From: Hyphomicrobiales bacterium
GTDB taxonomy: Bacteria > Pseudomonadota > Alphaproteobacteria > Rhizobiales > Rhizobiaceae
NCBI GenBank assembly: GCA_900466945.1
Contig: UBNV01000003.1
Location: forward strand, 248,001-312,000
DNA length: 64,000 bases
Direction of reading: 5' to 3'
In this document: piece after piece, positions 53,702 through 63,162 of the stretch
Numbering within the stretch: position 1 is the first letter of the stretch
How the letters are laid out: every line of letters starts with the position of its first letter
Position numbers and translations under genes: made by a program
Notes under the pieces: model-generated
Told to the model about the DNA's origin: nothing
Seen by the model: only the letters and a program-made list of their open reading frames with translations
Database searches by the model: none

Positions 53702-54756
53702 TCACCGTCAAAGCCGGATCCGTCACCTTCCAAAATGTTCGCAAGACCTTCGGCGCCTTCACCGCCATCCATGATCTTTCACTCGCGATCGAGCCCGGAA
53801 CGCTGGTGACCCTGCTTGGCCCCTCTGGCTGCGGCAAGACGACGACTTTGCGCATGCTGGCGGGTCTTGAGCATCCGACGTCCGGAAAGATCCTGATCGG
53901 CGGAAAGGATGTCACCATGCTGCCGGCCAACGAGCGTGACGTTTCCATGGTCTTCCAGTCCTACGCGCTCTTTCCCCACATGACCTCGCTCGAAAACGTC
54001 GCCTACGGACTGCAGTCGTCAGGTCTGGGTAAAAAAGACGCTCGCGAGAAGGCCGAAGAGGGGCTGAAGCTCGTCGGCCTCGCCGGCATGGGTCATCGCC
54101 TGCCGGCAGAACTTTCCGGCGGCCAGCAGCAGCGCGTCGCTGTGGCGCGAGCCCTGGTCCTGGAACCGCAGGTGCTTCTGCTCGACGAGCCGCTCTCCAA
54201 TCTCGATGCACGCTTGAGGCGCCGAGTGCGAACCGAAATCCGCGATCTCCAGCAACGCCTGGGTTTCACCGCGGTCTATGTCACCCATGATCAGGACGAG
54301 GCGCTTGCTGTCTCCGACCGGATCATCGTGATGAAGGATGGCGAGATCGCTCAGTCGGGCGCGCCGCGTGAACTCTACGAGGCACCGGCCTCCCCCTTCA
54401 TCGCTGACTTCATGGGGGAGGCGAACGTGCTGCCCTGCGAGGTCGTGCAATCCGATGGCAGGGAAGTCTTGGTGCGTGTCAGCAATCTTGAGCATCGTCT
54501 GCAGTCAAAAGCGGGTCGTGGCCCAGCCAAACTTGCCGTGCGGCCCGGTGCCATCCGGATCGGCTCTGCCGGCGCAGAGGGCTTGAGGGGCCGCGTCCTG
54601 CACTCCGCCTATCTCGGCGGTCATGTCGAATATGAGGTCGAGACCGATGTCGGCACGCTCTTTGTCATCGATCACGACGTCGATCATGCCCATGCCGCCA
54701 CGAGCGACGTCACATTGGCGTTCAAGAACCGTGGCATTGCCGTCATCAGCGGCTGA
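53698..54756 (+). CDS. ABC transporter ATP-binding protein (FbpC/PotA/AfuC type)
   Basis: 352 residues. Walker A GPSGCGKTTT lies at 41-50, the signature is LSGGQQQRVAVARAL, Walker B is VLLLDEPLSNLDA, and the switch His is in YVTHDQDEA. A C-terminal TOBE domain is present (about 280-350; RPGAIRIG... GRVLHSAYLGGHVEYEVETDVG). It overlaps the permease gene by 4 bases. It energises the importer. Confidence 0.95.
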   Translation: MITVKAGSVTFQNVRKTFGAFTAIHDLSLAIEPGTLVTLLGPSGCGKTTTLRMLAGLEHPTSGKILIGGKDVTMLPANERDVSMVFQSYALFPHMTSLENVAYGLQSSGLGKKDAREKAEEGLKLVGLAGMGHRLPAELSGGQQQRVAVARALVLEPQVLLLDEPLSNLDARLRRRVRTEIRDLQQRLGFTAVYVTHDQDEALAVSDRIIVMKDGEIAQSGAPRELYEAPASPFIADFMGEANVLPCEVVQSDGREVLVRVSNLEHRLQSKAGRGPAKLAVRPGAIRIGSAGAEGLRGRVLHSAYLGGHVEYEVETDVGTLFVIDHDVDHAHAATSDVTLAFKNRGIAVISG

Positions 54757-54787
54757 TGAGTTTTCAAGAAGATTAAGGAATGAGAGA

Positions 54788-55591
54788 ATGACAGTGAATG
54801 ATACGGCACTCGCAGCGCGTTTCGCCCTGGCCAAGACGCTGGCAGCGGAAGCGGGAGCCATGGCGCTCGACTACTTCAATCGTCGAGACACGTTGGTGAT
54901 CGAAACGAAGCGCGATCTACAGGACGTCGTCTCCATCGCCGACCGAAACGTCGAGACTTTCCTCAAGCAGCGCGTTGCCGAAATCTACGCCAATGACGGG
55001 TTCTTAGGCGAGGAGTTCGGCCACGAGGAAGGCTCCTCCGGCTTCACCTGGGTTGTCGACCCGATCGACGGCACGGCCCCCTTTGTCAACGGTATGCCGA
55101 CCTGGTGTGTTTCCGTAGCGATCGTGCGGGATGGAGAGCCAGTCGTTGGCGTGATCCATGTGCCCTGCTCGGATGAGCTTTACGCTTCGGCGCTGGGCTT
55201 GGGTGCGACGCTGAACGAAAAGCCCCTGCGCCTCGATCCCACCCGCAATCTGCAGAATGCAATGACGGGGATAGGCTGCAACAACTACGTCACACCCGAA
55301 CGCGTCGGTGCGATCATCGCAGGCCTCATGGAGCAGGGCGGTAATTTCATCCGCAACGGGTCCGGTGCGTTGATGCTGGCCTATGTCGCGGCTGGCCGTT
55401 TGGTAGGGTATTACGAGCCCCATATGCGAGCGTGGGACTGCATGGCAGGTTTTTGCCTCGTCCGCGAAGCCGGCGGCAAGAACCTAGCATTTCCGGGATG
55501 CGGTCCCGAGTTCCTGAACGGACATCCGGTTCTTGCCGCAAACCAGTCCTGTTACGATGAACTGATGCAGCTTCACCTCAACAATCTTTAG
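54788..55591 (+). CDS. Inositol-monophosphatase-family phosphatase
   Basis: 267 residues. Metal-binding motifs are GEEFG (Glu75/76), DPIDGT (Asp91, Asp94) and the C-terminal WDCMAGFCLVREAGG (about residues 215-229). Family members hydrolyse sugar or inositol phosphates with Mg2+; the loop GTAPFVNG replaces the common GTTNF. The ATG at 54788 follows a GGAATGAGAG. It closes the transport operon, 31 bases after the ATPase gene, which suggests that the imported compound is a phosphate ester that is dephosphorylated inside the cell. Substrate unproven. Confidence 0.88.
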   Translation: MTVNDTALAARFALAKTLAAEAGAMALDYFNRRDTLVIETKRDLQDVVSIADRNVETFLKQRVAEIYANDGFLGEEFGHEEGSSGFTWVVDPIDGTAPFVNGMPTWCVSVAIVRDGEPVVGVIHVPCSDELYASALGLGATLNEKPLRLDPTRNLQNAMTGIGCNNYVTPERVGAIIAGLMEQGGNFIRNGSGALMLAYVAAGRLVGYYEPHMRAWDCMAGFCLVREAGGKNLAFPGCGPEFLNGHPVLAANQSCYDELMQLHLNNL

Positions 55592-55811
55592 AGCCTACGG
55601 GGTCCCGATGACGATTTGCGGACAACTACGCCGACGTTGACCAAGGCGGTGTAGCTCTGGCGCCGAGGCCTCCGAAATGATGTCGGGCTCTTCTGGCTAA
55701 ACGCGGACTTTGTGGCACCAGTCCAAGTCGTCGCGTTAGCCAGTTTGAGCAGGTTCGGTGAAACACAGTATTTGAATGAGGTTTAAGCGTAGGGGACGCC
55801 AGCCGAGTTGC

Positions 55812-56045
55812 GACACCCGTTTCAGCGCGACGGATGGATGGGTTGGAAAACAGCCACCAAGGTAGTTCAGGTTGTGGAGAATAGCCTGCCTGAAGGGCCT
55901 TGTTTCTCGCATGATTTTAGCGGCTTAGAGAAAAGCCTTTGATTTGCCTACGCTTTTTCTGCCGTAGGCGACCGTGGATGCCATCTTTGAGCCCAGGCTT
56001 TGGGCCGACGTCAAAAGGGCGGGAAAGCGGCAATTATTTCCGCTC
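55812..56045 (+). repeat. Dispersed intergenic repeat, copy C
   Basis: Matches copy D: GACACCCGTTTCAGCGCGACGG, CCACCAAGGTAGTTCAGGTT-type middle, TCTCGCATGATTTTAGCGGC, CTTTTTCTGCC, GCGACCGTGGATGCCATCTT and GGGCCGACGTCAAAAGGGCG, ending in the hairpin (aagcgg ... ccgctc). About 50 bases shorter than D because a block near the GCGGAAAACC part is missing. The gap 55592-56233, between convergent genes, has no coding frame; 55592-55811 shows nothing recognisable. Confidence 0.75.
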
Positions 56046-56233
56046 GTAAGCACCGTATTGTAGGTGAAGCGGCATTCGTGTGCGGCTGCCCTGGTGCGCC
56101 GTATTAGAGCGCAAATGATCGCGCAGCGACAGTTTGCTATACCGCAAAATGTGCCGCCGCTCGTGACGGTGCTGATGTTTGCACCCCCGATTTTGATTTT
56201 ACTAAATGCTTGAGATTGGCTGATCTATTTGGC

Positions 56234-57247
56234 TCACGCAAAAATCGGCGGGATCTCGATCAGCTTGCGGCCGTCGCTGCTTCCTTTCTCGAGAATGTCG
56301 AAGGCGGCGGTAAGCATGCCGGGCACGTCCTGGCGTGCCATTTCGATGTCGTGGCCGAGTAGGGCGACGAAGGGGTCCCAGTCAAAGCAACCGATAATGG
56401 GTTGTTCCCCTTGAAAGTGGGCTGAGGATTTGATCCAGCGCATGACGCCTTCGAGCGAAATGGTAGAGTTGACGAACATGCCGCGCGGAACGCTTCCTTC
56501 TCTGGCTGCCATGGCGCTGAGCGCTTGCGCGGCCTTTTCTGGCGCGTAGCCGCAGGCGAGGACATGGTGTTCCTCGATCGGCACGCCGAGATCCTGATGG
56601 GCAGTTCGGAAGCCGCGGATACGTTCGGCGGTGTTGTGGTCACTGCCACGACCGCCGATGAAGAGTAGCGGCGCCATGACACCGGTCTTAGTGTGATGGT
56701 TGATCAATGTGCGCCGCGTAAGCTCGCGCGCGCCGGCGAAGTTGTCGGAGATGATCGACGTCGCCTTGGCGCCTGGAAGGTCAAGGTTCAAACTACGAGC
56801 GCCTGCAGCCAAGCAGATGTCGGTTATACGATCCGGATCGGTCGCACCCGTGGAGATCAACCATTCCACCTGGTAGGACAGCATGGTGCGTGCCGCTTCC
56901 ATCTCCAAGTCGGGATCGCGGAGCGTACAGGTGATGATCGGGAACAGCCCGCGCTCGCGCGCCATGATTTCGAAGGTCTCGACGATCGAGCCGAAATACC
57001 GGTTGTCGTATTTGGGAACAATCATGCCGATGATCCGGGACTTTTCCCGGCGCAGCAGGCTTGCCTGCATGTTGATGGCATAGCCCTGTTCCTCGGCAAT
57101 CCGGGTGATCTTTTCCGCCAACTGGCTACTGATCCGGCGCTTTTTCCAGTTGCCGTTCAGTACGGCGCTCACCGCACTCGCCGAGGTTCCGGCAAGTTCG
57201 GCCAGATCATAGATCGTCGTCTTTTTCTGCGGGCGCTGCTGATTCAC
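56234..57247 (-). CDS. LacI-family transcriptional regulator
   Basis: 337 residues. The helix-turn-helix TIYDLAELAGTSASAVSAVLNGNWKKRRISSQLAEKITRIAEEQGYAIN (about residues 10-58) is followed by a periplasmic-binding-protein-like effector domain (SRIIGMIVPKYDNRYFGSIVETFEIMARERGLFPIITCT). The start is a GTG at 57247 with GGAGGATATC directly before it. It is divergent from the ribitol-type operon, with a perfect 13-bp-arm palindrome in the gap, and is probably its repressor. Confidence 0.92.
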   Translation of the reverse strand: MNQQRPQKKTTIYDLAELAGTSASAVSAVLNGNWKKRRISSQLAEKITRIAEEQGYAINMQASLLRREKSRIIGMIVPKYDNRYFGSIVETFEIMARERGLFPIITCTLRDPDLEMEAARTMLSYQVEWLISTGATDPDRITDICLAAGARSLNLDLPGAKATSIISDNFAGARELTRRTLINHHTKTGVMAPLLFIGGRGSDHNTAERIRGFRTAHQDLGVPIEEHHVLACGYAPEKAAQALSAMAAREGSVPRGMFVNSTISLEGVMRWIKSSAHFQGEQPIIGCFDWDPFVALLGHDIEMARQDVPGMLTAAFDILEKGSSDGRKLIEIPPIFA

Positions 57248-57305
57248 GATATCCTCCTGCGAGACCCAACTTGACATCAAACGAGAGAAGTGGCAATTCT
57301 TGCTT

Positions 57306-57335
57306 CATCGATTGAGCAGTGGTGCTCAATCGATG
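57306..57335. promoter_or_regulatory. Perfect palindrome, probable LacI-type operator
   Basis: CATCGATTGAGCA (57306-57318) and TGCTCAATCGATG (57323-57335) are perfect 13-base arms around GTGG. It sits in the 276-base divergent gap between the LacI gene and the ribitol-type operon. Symmetric operators are the usual LacI-family targets, but 13 bases per arm is unusually long. Confidence 0.7.
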
Positions 57336-57523
57336 ATACAGGTTGGCTGTGGAGGGTCGACCGGGAGGCGTTCTGCCAGTGTCCATGTCTTGCGGCGCCG
57401 ATGTGCTCGGCGACGAACGATGCGCTTCGTCCTCACGTCGGGCGACGCGGGATGTGCGGGAGAACGACAGTCCGGAGCAGCCTCACAAGGCGAGCTGTTC
57501 CCATTCAAGGAGGAGAATGAGAT

Positions 57524-58570
57524 ATGAAAATTCGTTCCATGCTGCTGGCGACCGTCGGTCTCGCCGCAATGCTTTCCGGTTCTGCTATCGCGCAAGAAGG
57601 GGCGACAGTGGCCTTCCTGATGCCCGACCAGGCATCGACGCGCTATGAAGAGCATGACTATCCGGGCTTCAAGGCCGAGATGGCAAAGCTCTGCCCGACC
57701 TGCACCGTCATCTATCAGAACGCCAATGCGGATGTCGCGCTCCAGCAGCAGCAGTTCAATTCGGTGATTGCACAGGGCGCCAAGGTCATCGTTCTCGACC
57801 CGGTCGATTCCGCTGCGGCCGCTGCACTCGTCGAGATTGCCCAGTCCCAGGACGTCAAGGTTATCGCCTACGATCGCCCGATCCCGGATAAGGCTGCCGA
57901 TTACTACGTCTCCTTCGATAACGAAGGCATCGGCCATGCCATTGCCAAGTCGCTTGTCGACCACCTGAAGGCCAGCGGTGTGGCGGAAGGCTCGGGCGTC
58001 CTGCAGATCAACGGTTCGCCGACCGATGCGGCTGCCGGCCTCATCCGTGACGGTATCCATCGCGGCCTGAAGGACTCCGGCTACAAGACACTGGCCGAAT
58101 TCGACACGCCGGAATGGGCGCCGCCGAAGGCACAGGAATGGGCCGCCGGCCAGATCACCCGCTTCGGCGCCGAGATCAAGGGCGTGGTTGCTGCCAACGA
58201 CGGCACCGGTGGTGGCGCGATTGCTGCCTTCAAGGCCGCTGGCGTAAACCCTGTTCCGCCTGTCACCGGCAACGACGCGACGATCGCGGCCCTGCAATTG
58301 ATCATCTCGGGCGACCAGTACAACACGATCTCCAAGCCTTCGGAAATCGTCGCGGCTGCAGCAGCAAATGTGGCTGTGAAGCTTCTGAAGGGCGAGACGG
58401 TCGAAGCCAAGACGACACTCTACAACACGCCGTCCGAACTCTTCGTTCCGGCCGTTGTGACCGCGGAAAACATCAAGGCAGAAATCTTCGACAAGGGCAT
58501 CCAGAAGCCCGAAGATGTCTGCACCGGTGAATATGCAGAGGGTTGCAAGAAGCTCGGCATTACCAAGTAA
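57524..58570 (+). CDS. Sugar/polyol ABC transporter substrate-binding protein (XylF/ribose-type family)
   Basis: 348 residues with a signal peptide (KIRSMLLATVGLAAMLSGSAIAQ). The mature protein begins ATVAFLMPDQASTRYEEHDYPGFKAEMAKLCPTCTVIYQNANADVALQQQQFNSVIAQGAKVIVLDPVDS, typical of the CUT2 (ribose/xylose-type) binding proteins. Further marks are KVIAYDRPI and VAANDGTGGGAIAAFKAAG. It should deliver a pentitol or pentose to the transporter. AAGGAGGAGAATGAGAT precedes the ATG. First gene of the operon to 63162. Confidence 0.93.
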   Translation: MKIRSMLLATVGLAAMLSGSAIAQEGATVAFLMPDQASTRYEEHDYPGFKAEMAKLCPTCTVIYQNANADVALQQQQFNSVIAQGAKVIVLDPVDSAAAAALVEIAQSQDVKVIAYDRPIPDKAADYYVSFDNEGIGHAIAKSLVDHLKASGVAEGSGVLQINGSPTDAAAGLIRDGIHRGLKDSGYKTLAEFDTPEWAPPKAQEWAAGQITRFGAEIKGVVAANDGTGGGAIAAFKAAGVNPVPPVTGNDATIAALQLIISGDQYNTISKPSEIVAAAAANVAVKLLKGETVEAKTTLYNTPSELFVPAVVTAENIKAEIFDKGIQKPEDVCTGEYAEGCKKLGITK

Positions 58571-58587
58571 TGATCTCCCAAGGCGCT

Positions 58588-58609
58588 CGGTCGGGGCTTG
58601 CTCCGGCCG
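58588..58609 (+). other. Hairpin after the binding-protein gene
   Basis: GGTCGGGG and CTCCGGCC form a GC-rich stem with one or two G-T pairs, between the binding-protein and ATPase genes. It lacks a T tract. It may stabilise the 5' transcript so more binding protein is made. Confidence 0.45.
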
Positions 58610-58642
58610 GGCGTACCCCATGTCCGAAAGAAGAGCTCCGTC

Positions 58643-59464
58643 ATGCAACGAAATGACATCGGTCTGCCACCCAAGGGCACGACCATCCTGAAACTGAGCA
58701 ATGTCTCGAAGAATTTCGGTGCGGTTTCCGCGCTGAGCGACATCGAGCTTGAAGTGAAGGCGGGCGAGGTCGTCGCTCTCGTCGGTGACAATGGTGCCGG
58801 CAAGTCAACACTGATCAAGGTCCTGGCCGGCGTCCACCAGCCCAGTTCCGGCCGGATCGAGTTTATGGGTCAGGAAGTTTCGCTCGACAGCCCGAGCCGC
58901 GCGCTCGAACTCGGCATGGCGACGGTCTTTCAGGATCTGGCGCTCTGCGAAAATCTCGATGTCGTCGCCAATCTCTTTCTCGGACACGAACTCTCGCCCT
59001 GGAACCTCGATGAGGTGGCGATGGAGGTGCGCGCCTGGACGCTGCTGCGCGAACTCGCCGCCCGCATTCCCTCGGTACGTGAGCCGATTGCCTCGCTGTC
59101 CGGTGGCCAGCGCCAGACGGTCGCGATTGCCCGCTCGCTTCTCTTGGACCCCAAGATCATCATGCTCGACGAGCCGACGGCAGCACTTGGCGTTGCTCAG
59201 ACGGCCGAAGTTCTGAACCTGATCGAACGCGTCCGTGAACGCGGCCTCGGGGTCATCATCATCAGCCACAACATGGAAGACGTCCGTGCCGTTGCCGACC
59301 GCGTCGTCGTCCTGCGTCTCGGCAAGAACAACGGCGTCTTCTCGCCTGACGCCTCGAACCACGAACTCGTGGCCGCCATCACCGGCGCCACGGAAAACTC
59401 TGTCTCGCGCCGAGCTGGCCGAAAGGCCGTCGAACAGGCCGAAATCGGCGGGAGCCCCGCATGA
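58643..59464 (+). CDS. Sugar/polyol ABC transporter ATP-binding protein (single ABC domain)
   Basis: 273 residues with one ABC domain, unlike XylG/RbsA, which have two. Walker A GDNGAGKST is at 48-56, the signature is LSGGQRQTVAIARSL, Walker B is IIMLDEPTAALG, and the switch His lies in IIISHNMEDV. Single-domain ATPases paired with ribose-type permeases are known in FrcA-like systems. The ATG at 58643 follows GAAAGAAG; earlier in-frame residues lack protein character. The stop overlaps the permease start by 4 bases. Confidence 0.92.
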   Translation: MQRNDIGLPPKGTTILKLSNVSKNFGAVSALSDIELEVKAGEVVALVGDNGAGKSTLIKVLAGVHQPSSGRIEFMGQEVSLDSPSRALELGMATVFQDLALCENLDVVANLFLGHELSPWNLDEVAMEVRAWTLLRELAARIPSVREPIASLSGGQRQTVAIARSLLLDPKIIMLDEPTAALGVAQTAEVLNLIERVRERGLGVIIISHNMEDVRAVADRVVVLRLGKNNGVFSPDASNHELVAAITGATENSVSRRAGRKAVEQAEIGGSPA

Positions 59465-60723
59465 GCACTCAAATTTCGAATGAAAATAAGCCTGCGCCTC
59501 TTGCCCTCGATCGCAGCGATGAGCGCGTCCGCCACGCCGATGGCATCGGCGGCATGGTCCGCGCTTTCGTTAGTCGGGTTCGCTCCGGCGACCTCGGTAT
59601 GCTGCCGGTCGCGATCGGTCTGATCGTCATCTCAACGGTCTTCAGCATCCTCAATCCGATCTTTCTTGCGCCGAACAACCTTGTAAACTTGCTGTTCGAC
59701 TGCGCGACAGTCGGCATCATCTCGCTTGGCATCGTCTGTGTGCTCATTCTCGGCGAGATCGATCTCTCGGTTGGCTCGATGAGCGGTCTCGCCTCGGCGA
59801 TCATCGGCGTGCTCTGGGTCAACTCCGGGATCTCATTGCCGCTCGCCATTGGTGCGGCATTGGTGACGGGAGCGGGCGTAGGTGCGCTCTACGCGATGAT
59901 GTACAATCGTCTGGGCATGCCGAGCTTCGTTGCAACGCTTGCCGGTCTGCTCGCACTGCTCGGCTTGCAGCTCTACATCCTCGGCCCGACAGGCAGCATC
60001 AACTTGCCCTATGCCTCGCCGCTCGTCAGGTTCGGCCAGATCCTCGTGATGCCTGACTGGCTGTCCTACCTGCTGGCACTTGTGCCTGGTGCCGTCCTCA
60101 TCGTCGCCGGTATGGTCATCCGTGCGCGCCGACGGGCGGTCAACCTCTCCTCGCAGCCGATCAGCAGTCTGATCGTCAAGGCCGTGGTCCTGACGGTTGT
60201 CCTTGAAGCCGCAGTCTACTACCTGAACCTCGGGCGCGGCGTGCCATGGATGTTTGGCCTGTTTGTCGCCCTGGTCGTGATCCTGAATTATGCGCTCACC
60301 AAGACCAAGTGGGGCCGCTCGATGTTTGCCGTCGGTGGCAACCGTGAGGCTGCGCGCCGCTCGGGTATCAATGTCCGCCGCATTTACATGAGCGCATTCA
60401 TGCTTTGCTCGACGCTGGCCGCTCTCGGCGGCACTTTGTCCGCATCGCGTCTCGCCTCGTCCAGTCAGCAGGCCGGCACGGGTGACGTCAACCTCAACGC
60501 GATCGCAGCGGCTGTCATTGGCGGCACCAGCCTCTTCGGCGGACGCGGCAGCGCTTATTCGGCACTGCTCGGCATCATCGTCATCCAGGCGATCTCGAAC
60601 GGGTTGACGCTCCTCAACCTCAGCTCGTCGCTTCGCTATATGATCACCGGTGCTGTACTCGCCATCGCCGTCATCGTCGACTCGCTTGCCCGCCGGTCGC
60701 GCGTCAGCCATGGCCGCGCCTGA
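59461..60723 (+). CDS. Sugar/polyol ABC transporter permease (XylH/FrcC-like)
   Basis: 420 residues with about ten hydrophobic segments. A ~50-residue polar N-terminus precedes the first helix. Typical CUT2 permease blocks are [25 protein letters not shown] (about residues 96-120), [17 protein letters not shown] (about 153-169) and [39 protein letters not shown] (about 342-381). It forms the channel for the CUT2 importer. Coupled to the ATPase gene by the overlapping start. Confidence 0.93.
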   Translation: MSTQISNENKPAPLALDRSDERVRHADGIGGMVRAFVSRVRSGDLGMLPVAIGLIVISTVFSILNPIFLAPNNLVNLLFDCATVGIISLGIVCVLILGEIDLSVGSMSGLASAIIGVLWVNSGISLPLAIGAALVTGAGVGALYAMMYNRLGMPSFVATLAGLLALLGLQLYILGPTGSINLPYASPLVRFGQILVMPDWLSYLLALVPGAVLIVAGMVIRARRRAVNLSSQPISSLIVKAVVLTVVLEAAVYYLNLGRGVPWMFGLFVALVVILNYALTKTKWGRSMFAVGGNREAARRSGINVRRIYMSAFMLCSTLAALGGTLSASRLASSSQQAGTGDVNLNAIAAAVIGGTSLFGGRGSAYSALLGIIVIQAISNGLTLLNLSSSLRYMITGAVLAIAVIVDSLARRSRVSHGRA

Positions 60724-60743
60724 TCCAAAGACTGGAGACTGAT

Positions 60744-61472
60744 ATGACTGAACTGATGAAGGGCAAGGTCGCCGCCATAACCGGAGCGGCCTCGGGCATC
60801 GGCCTCGAATGCGCCCGCACACTGATCGCCGAAGGTGCCACCGTCGTCCTGATCGACCGCGCAAAGGACAAGCTCGAGGCAGTCTGCCAGGAACTCGGCG
60901 AGCGAGCCAGGCCCTTGGTGGTCGACCTCTTCGATGGGCCTGCCGTCTCCGGCTTGCTGCCGCGCATTCTTGAGCTGGCAGGCGGTCTCGACATCTTCCA
61001 CGCCAATGCCGGTGCCTATATCGGCGGTCCAGTCGCGGAAGGCGATCCTGATGCCTGGGACCGCATGCTGAACCTCAACATCAACGCTGCCTTCCGCTCC
61101 GTGCATGCAGTCTTGCCGCACATGATCGCGCAGAAGTCCGGTGACATCCTGTTCACCAGTTCGATCGCCGGCGTCGTTCCGGTTGTCTGGGAGCCGATCT
61201 ACACGGCTTCGAAATTCGCGGTTCAGGCCTTTGTGCATTCGACACGCCGCCAGGTGGCGCCCCATGGCGTGCGCGTCGGTGCGGTTCTGCCGGGTCCCGT
61301 TGTTACAGCACTCCTCGATGACTGGCCGAAGGCCAAGATGGAAGAGGCGCTTGCCAATGGCAGCCTGATGCAGCCGAAGGAGGTGGCCGATGCCGTGCTC
61401 TTCATGCTGTCGCGGCCCCGCAATGTGACCATTCGTGACCTGGTGATCCTGCCCAACAGTGTCGATCTCTGA
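60744..61472 (+). CDS. Short-chain dehydrogenase, ribitol 2-dehydrogenase-like
   Basis: 242 residues. The cofactor motif TGAASGIG is at 13-20 and the catalytic Ser140, Tyr153 and Lys157 lie in [19 protein letters not shown]. Ribitol 2-dehydrogenase oxidises ribitol to D-ribulose. With an FGGY pentulose kinase directly downstream this is the likely reaction. It is a paralog of the SDR at 37091-37822 with the same C-terminal RPRNVTIRD block. Fourth gene of the operon, 21 bases after the permease. Confidence 0.88.
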   Translation: MTELMKGKVAAITGAASGIGLECARTLIAEGATVVLIDRAKDKLEAVCQELGERARPLVVDLFDGPAVSGLLPRILELAGGLDIFHANAGAYIGGPVAEGDPDAWDRMLNLNINAAFRSVHAVLPHMIAQKSGDILFTSSIAGVVPVVWEPIYTASKFAVQAFVHSTRRQVAPHGVRVGAVLPGPVVTALLDDWPKAKMEEALANGSLMQPKEVADAVLFMLSRPRNVTIRDLVILPNSVDL

Positions 61473-61527
61473 CGCCTGCTTGATCCTCACCAGCCTGCCT
61501 TGCAATGCCGAAACAGACGAGAAGACC

Positions 61528-63162
61528 ATGAGCTCAGCACAGAACTCAACCGAGGGAGCCACCCGTTACGTCGTCGGCGTCGATGTCGGAACGGGCAGCG
61601 CGCGTGCTGGCCTCTTCGACCTTGAGGGCCGCATGGTGTCGGTCGCGAAGCGCGATATCACGCTTTACCGCGAAGCGGGCTCGATCGTCGAGCAGTCGAG
61701 CACCGAGATCTGGAATGCCGTCTGTGCGATCATTCGCGAGGCGGTGCATGCCGCCGGCGTTGCGCCAGATCAGGTTATCGGGCTCGGTTTCGATGCGACC
61801 TGCTCGCTGGTGGTCCTGGGCGAGGGCGGCCAGCCGCTCGCGGTCGGCCCCTCGGACGAGGCAGAGCGTGACATCATCGTCTGGATGGACCACCGCGCCG
61901 TGGCCCAGGCCGAGCGCATCAATGCGATCGGGCATGATGTGTTGCGCTATGTCGGTGGCCGCATCTCGCCTGAGATGGAGACGCCGAAGATTCTGTGGCT
62001 GAAGGAAAACCGCCCGGCGACTTTCACAGCCGCTTGGCAGTTCTTCGATCTCGCCGATTTTCTGACCTGGAAATCGACTGGCGATCTCTCACGCTCGACC
62101 TGCACGGTAACCTGCAAATGGACTTATCTCGCCCATGAGGCGCGTTGGGACGAGGGCTATTTTAACACGATCGGCCTTCAGGAACTGGTAAGTGAAGGAT
62201 TTGCCCGCATAGGCACGGCAATCGTTGAGCCCGGTACCCGGTTAGGGCAGGGGCTGACCGCAGAGGCAGCCGAAGCCATGGGTCTCAAGCCCGGCACGGC
62301 TGTCGCCGCTGGCATGATCGATGCCCATGCGGGTGGCATCGGCACGGTCGGTATCGGCGGCAAGCCGGCCGAAAACCTGGCTTACGTCTTCGGGACTTCC
62401 TCCTGCACCATGACATCGACGGCCGAGCCAGTTTTCGTGCCCGGCGTCTGGGGGCCGTATTATTCGGCCATGGTACCTGGCATGTGGTTGAACGAGGGTG
62501 GCCAGAGTGCCGCGGGCGCTGCCATCGACCAGCTTCTCTCCTTCCATCCTGCTGCCGCCGAGGCGACGGTTATGGCGAAGGCCGAGGGCAAGTCCTTGCC
62601 CGCCTTCATGGCCGAGCAGGCATCATGGAAGGTGGCAAATGCCTCTGACGCCGTCGACCTCGCCGCCGGCCTGCATGTCGTGCCGGAATTTCTCGGCAAC
62701 CGCGCGCCCTTTGCCGATCCGCATGCCCGCGCCGTCATCGCAGGCCTCGGAATGGAACGTGACTTCGACAGTCTGATCGCTCTCTACATCGCCGGACTCT
62801 GTGGGATCGGTTACGGACTGCGCCAGATCATCGAGACGCAGGCAAAATCCGGTGCGTCCGTCGAGCGGGTGGTAATCAGCGGTGGCGCTGGTGCAAGCCC
62901 GCTGGTGCGCCAGATCCTGGCGGACGCTTGCTGCAAGCCTGTTGTCGCGACTGAAGCGGACGAACCTGTCCTGCTCGGCTCTGCCATTCTTGGTAGCGTC
63001 GCTGCTGGCGCCTTCCCGGATGTTCGCGATGCCATGCGTGAACTCGCAAGGAGTGCTTCGATCCACACGCCAAGCGGCGAGCGTGTAGCGAAGCTTCATG
63101 AAGGACGCTTTCAGGCCTTCCTCAACCTTCAGGACGTTTCGCGGACTATAAGGTCGTTCTAG
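61528..63162 (+). CDS. FGGY-family pentulose kinase, D-ribulokinase-like
   Basis: 544 residues, as in the ribulokinase/ribitol-kinase branch of FGGY kinases. The phosphate-binding block GVDVGTGSARAGLFDLEGR (about residues 19-37), FGTSSCTM (about 290), GGQSAAGAAIDQLL and the C-terminal adenosine block VVISGGAGASPLVRQILADA (about 448-467) are present, as is GSAILGSVAAGAFPD. It should phosphorylate D-ribulose to D-ribulose 5-phosphate, after the dehydrogenase encoded just upstream. The ATG at 61528 has a GACGAGAAGACC before it; an in-frame ATG at 61459 overlaps the previous gene and is less likely. Confidence 0.92.
   Translation: MSSAQNSTEGATRYVVGVDVGTGSARAGLFDLEGRMVSVAKRDITLYREAGSIVEQSSTEIWNAVCAIIREAVHAAGVAPDQVIGLGFDATCSLVVLGEGGQPLAVGPSDEAERDIIVWMDHRAVAQAERINAIGHDVLRYVGGRISPEMETPKILWLKENRPATFTAAWQFFDLADFLTWKSTGDLSRSTCTVTCKWTYLAHEARWDEGYFNTIGLQELVSEGFARIGTAIVEPGTRLGQGLTAEAAEAMGLKPGTAVAAGMIDAHAGGIGTVGIGGKPAENLAYVFGTSSCTMTSTAEPVFVPGVWGPYYSAMVPGMWLNEGGQSAAGAAIDQLLSFHPAAAEATVMAKAEGKSLPAFMAEQASWKVANASDAVDLAAGLHVVPEFLGNRAPFADPHARAVIAGLGMERDFDSLIALYIAGLCGIGYGLRQIIETQAKSGASVERVVISGGAGASPLVRQILADACCKPVVATEADEPVLLGSAILGSVAAGAFPDVRDAMRELARSASIHTPSGERVAKLHEGRFQAFLNLQDVSRTIRSF

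Noticed and set aside
49236-54756. Label as a ferric iron (FbpABC) transporter
   Set aside because: The fused permease and ATPase resemble Fbp proteins, but the binding proteins show the AfuA-type 'DVWWGGTG.PHLQAA' pattern and a phosphatase gene ends the operon, which fits phosphate esters better. Iron is not excluded without binding data.
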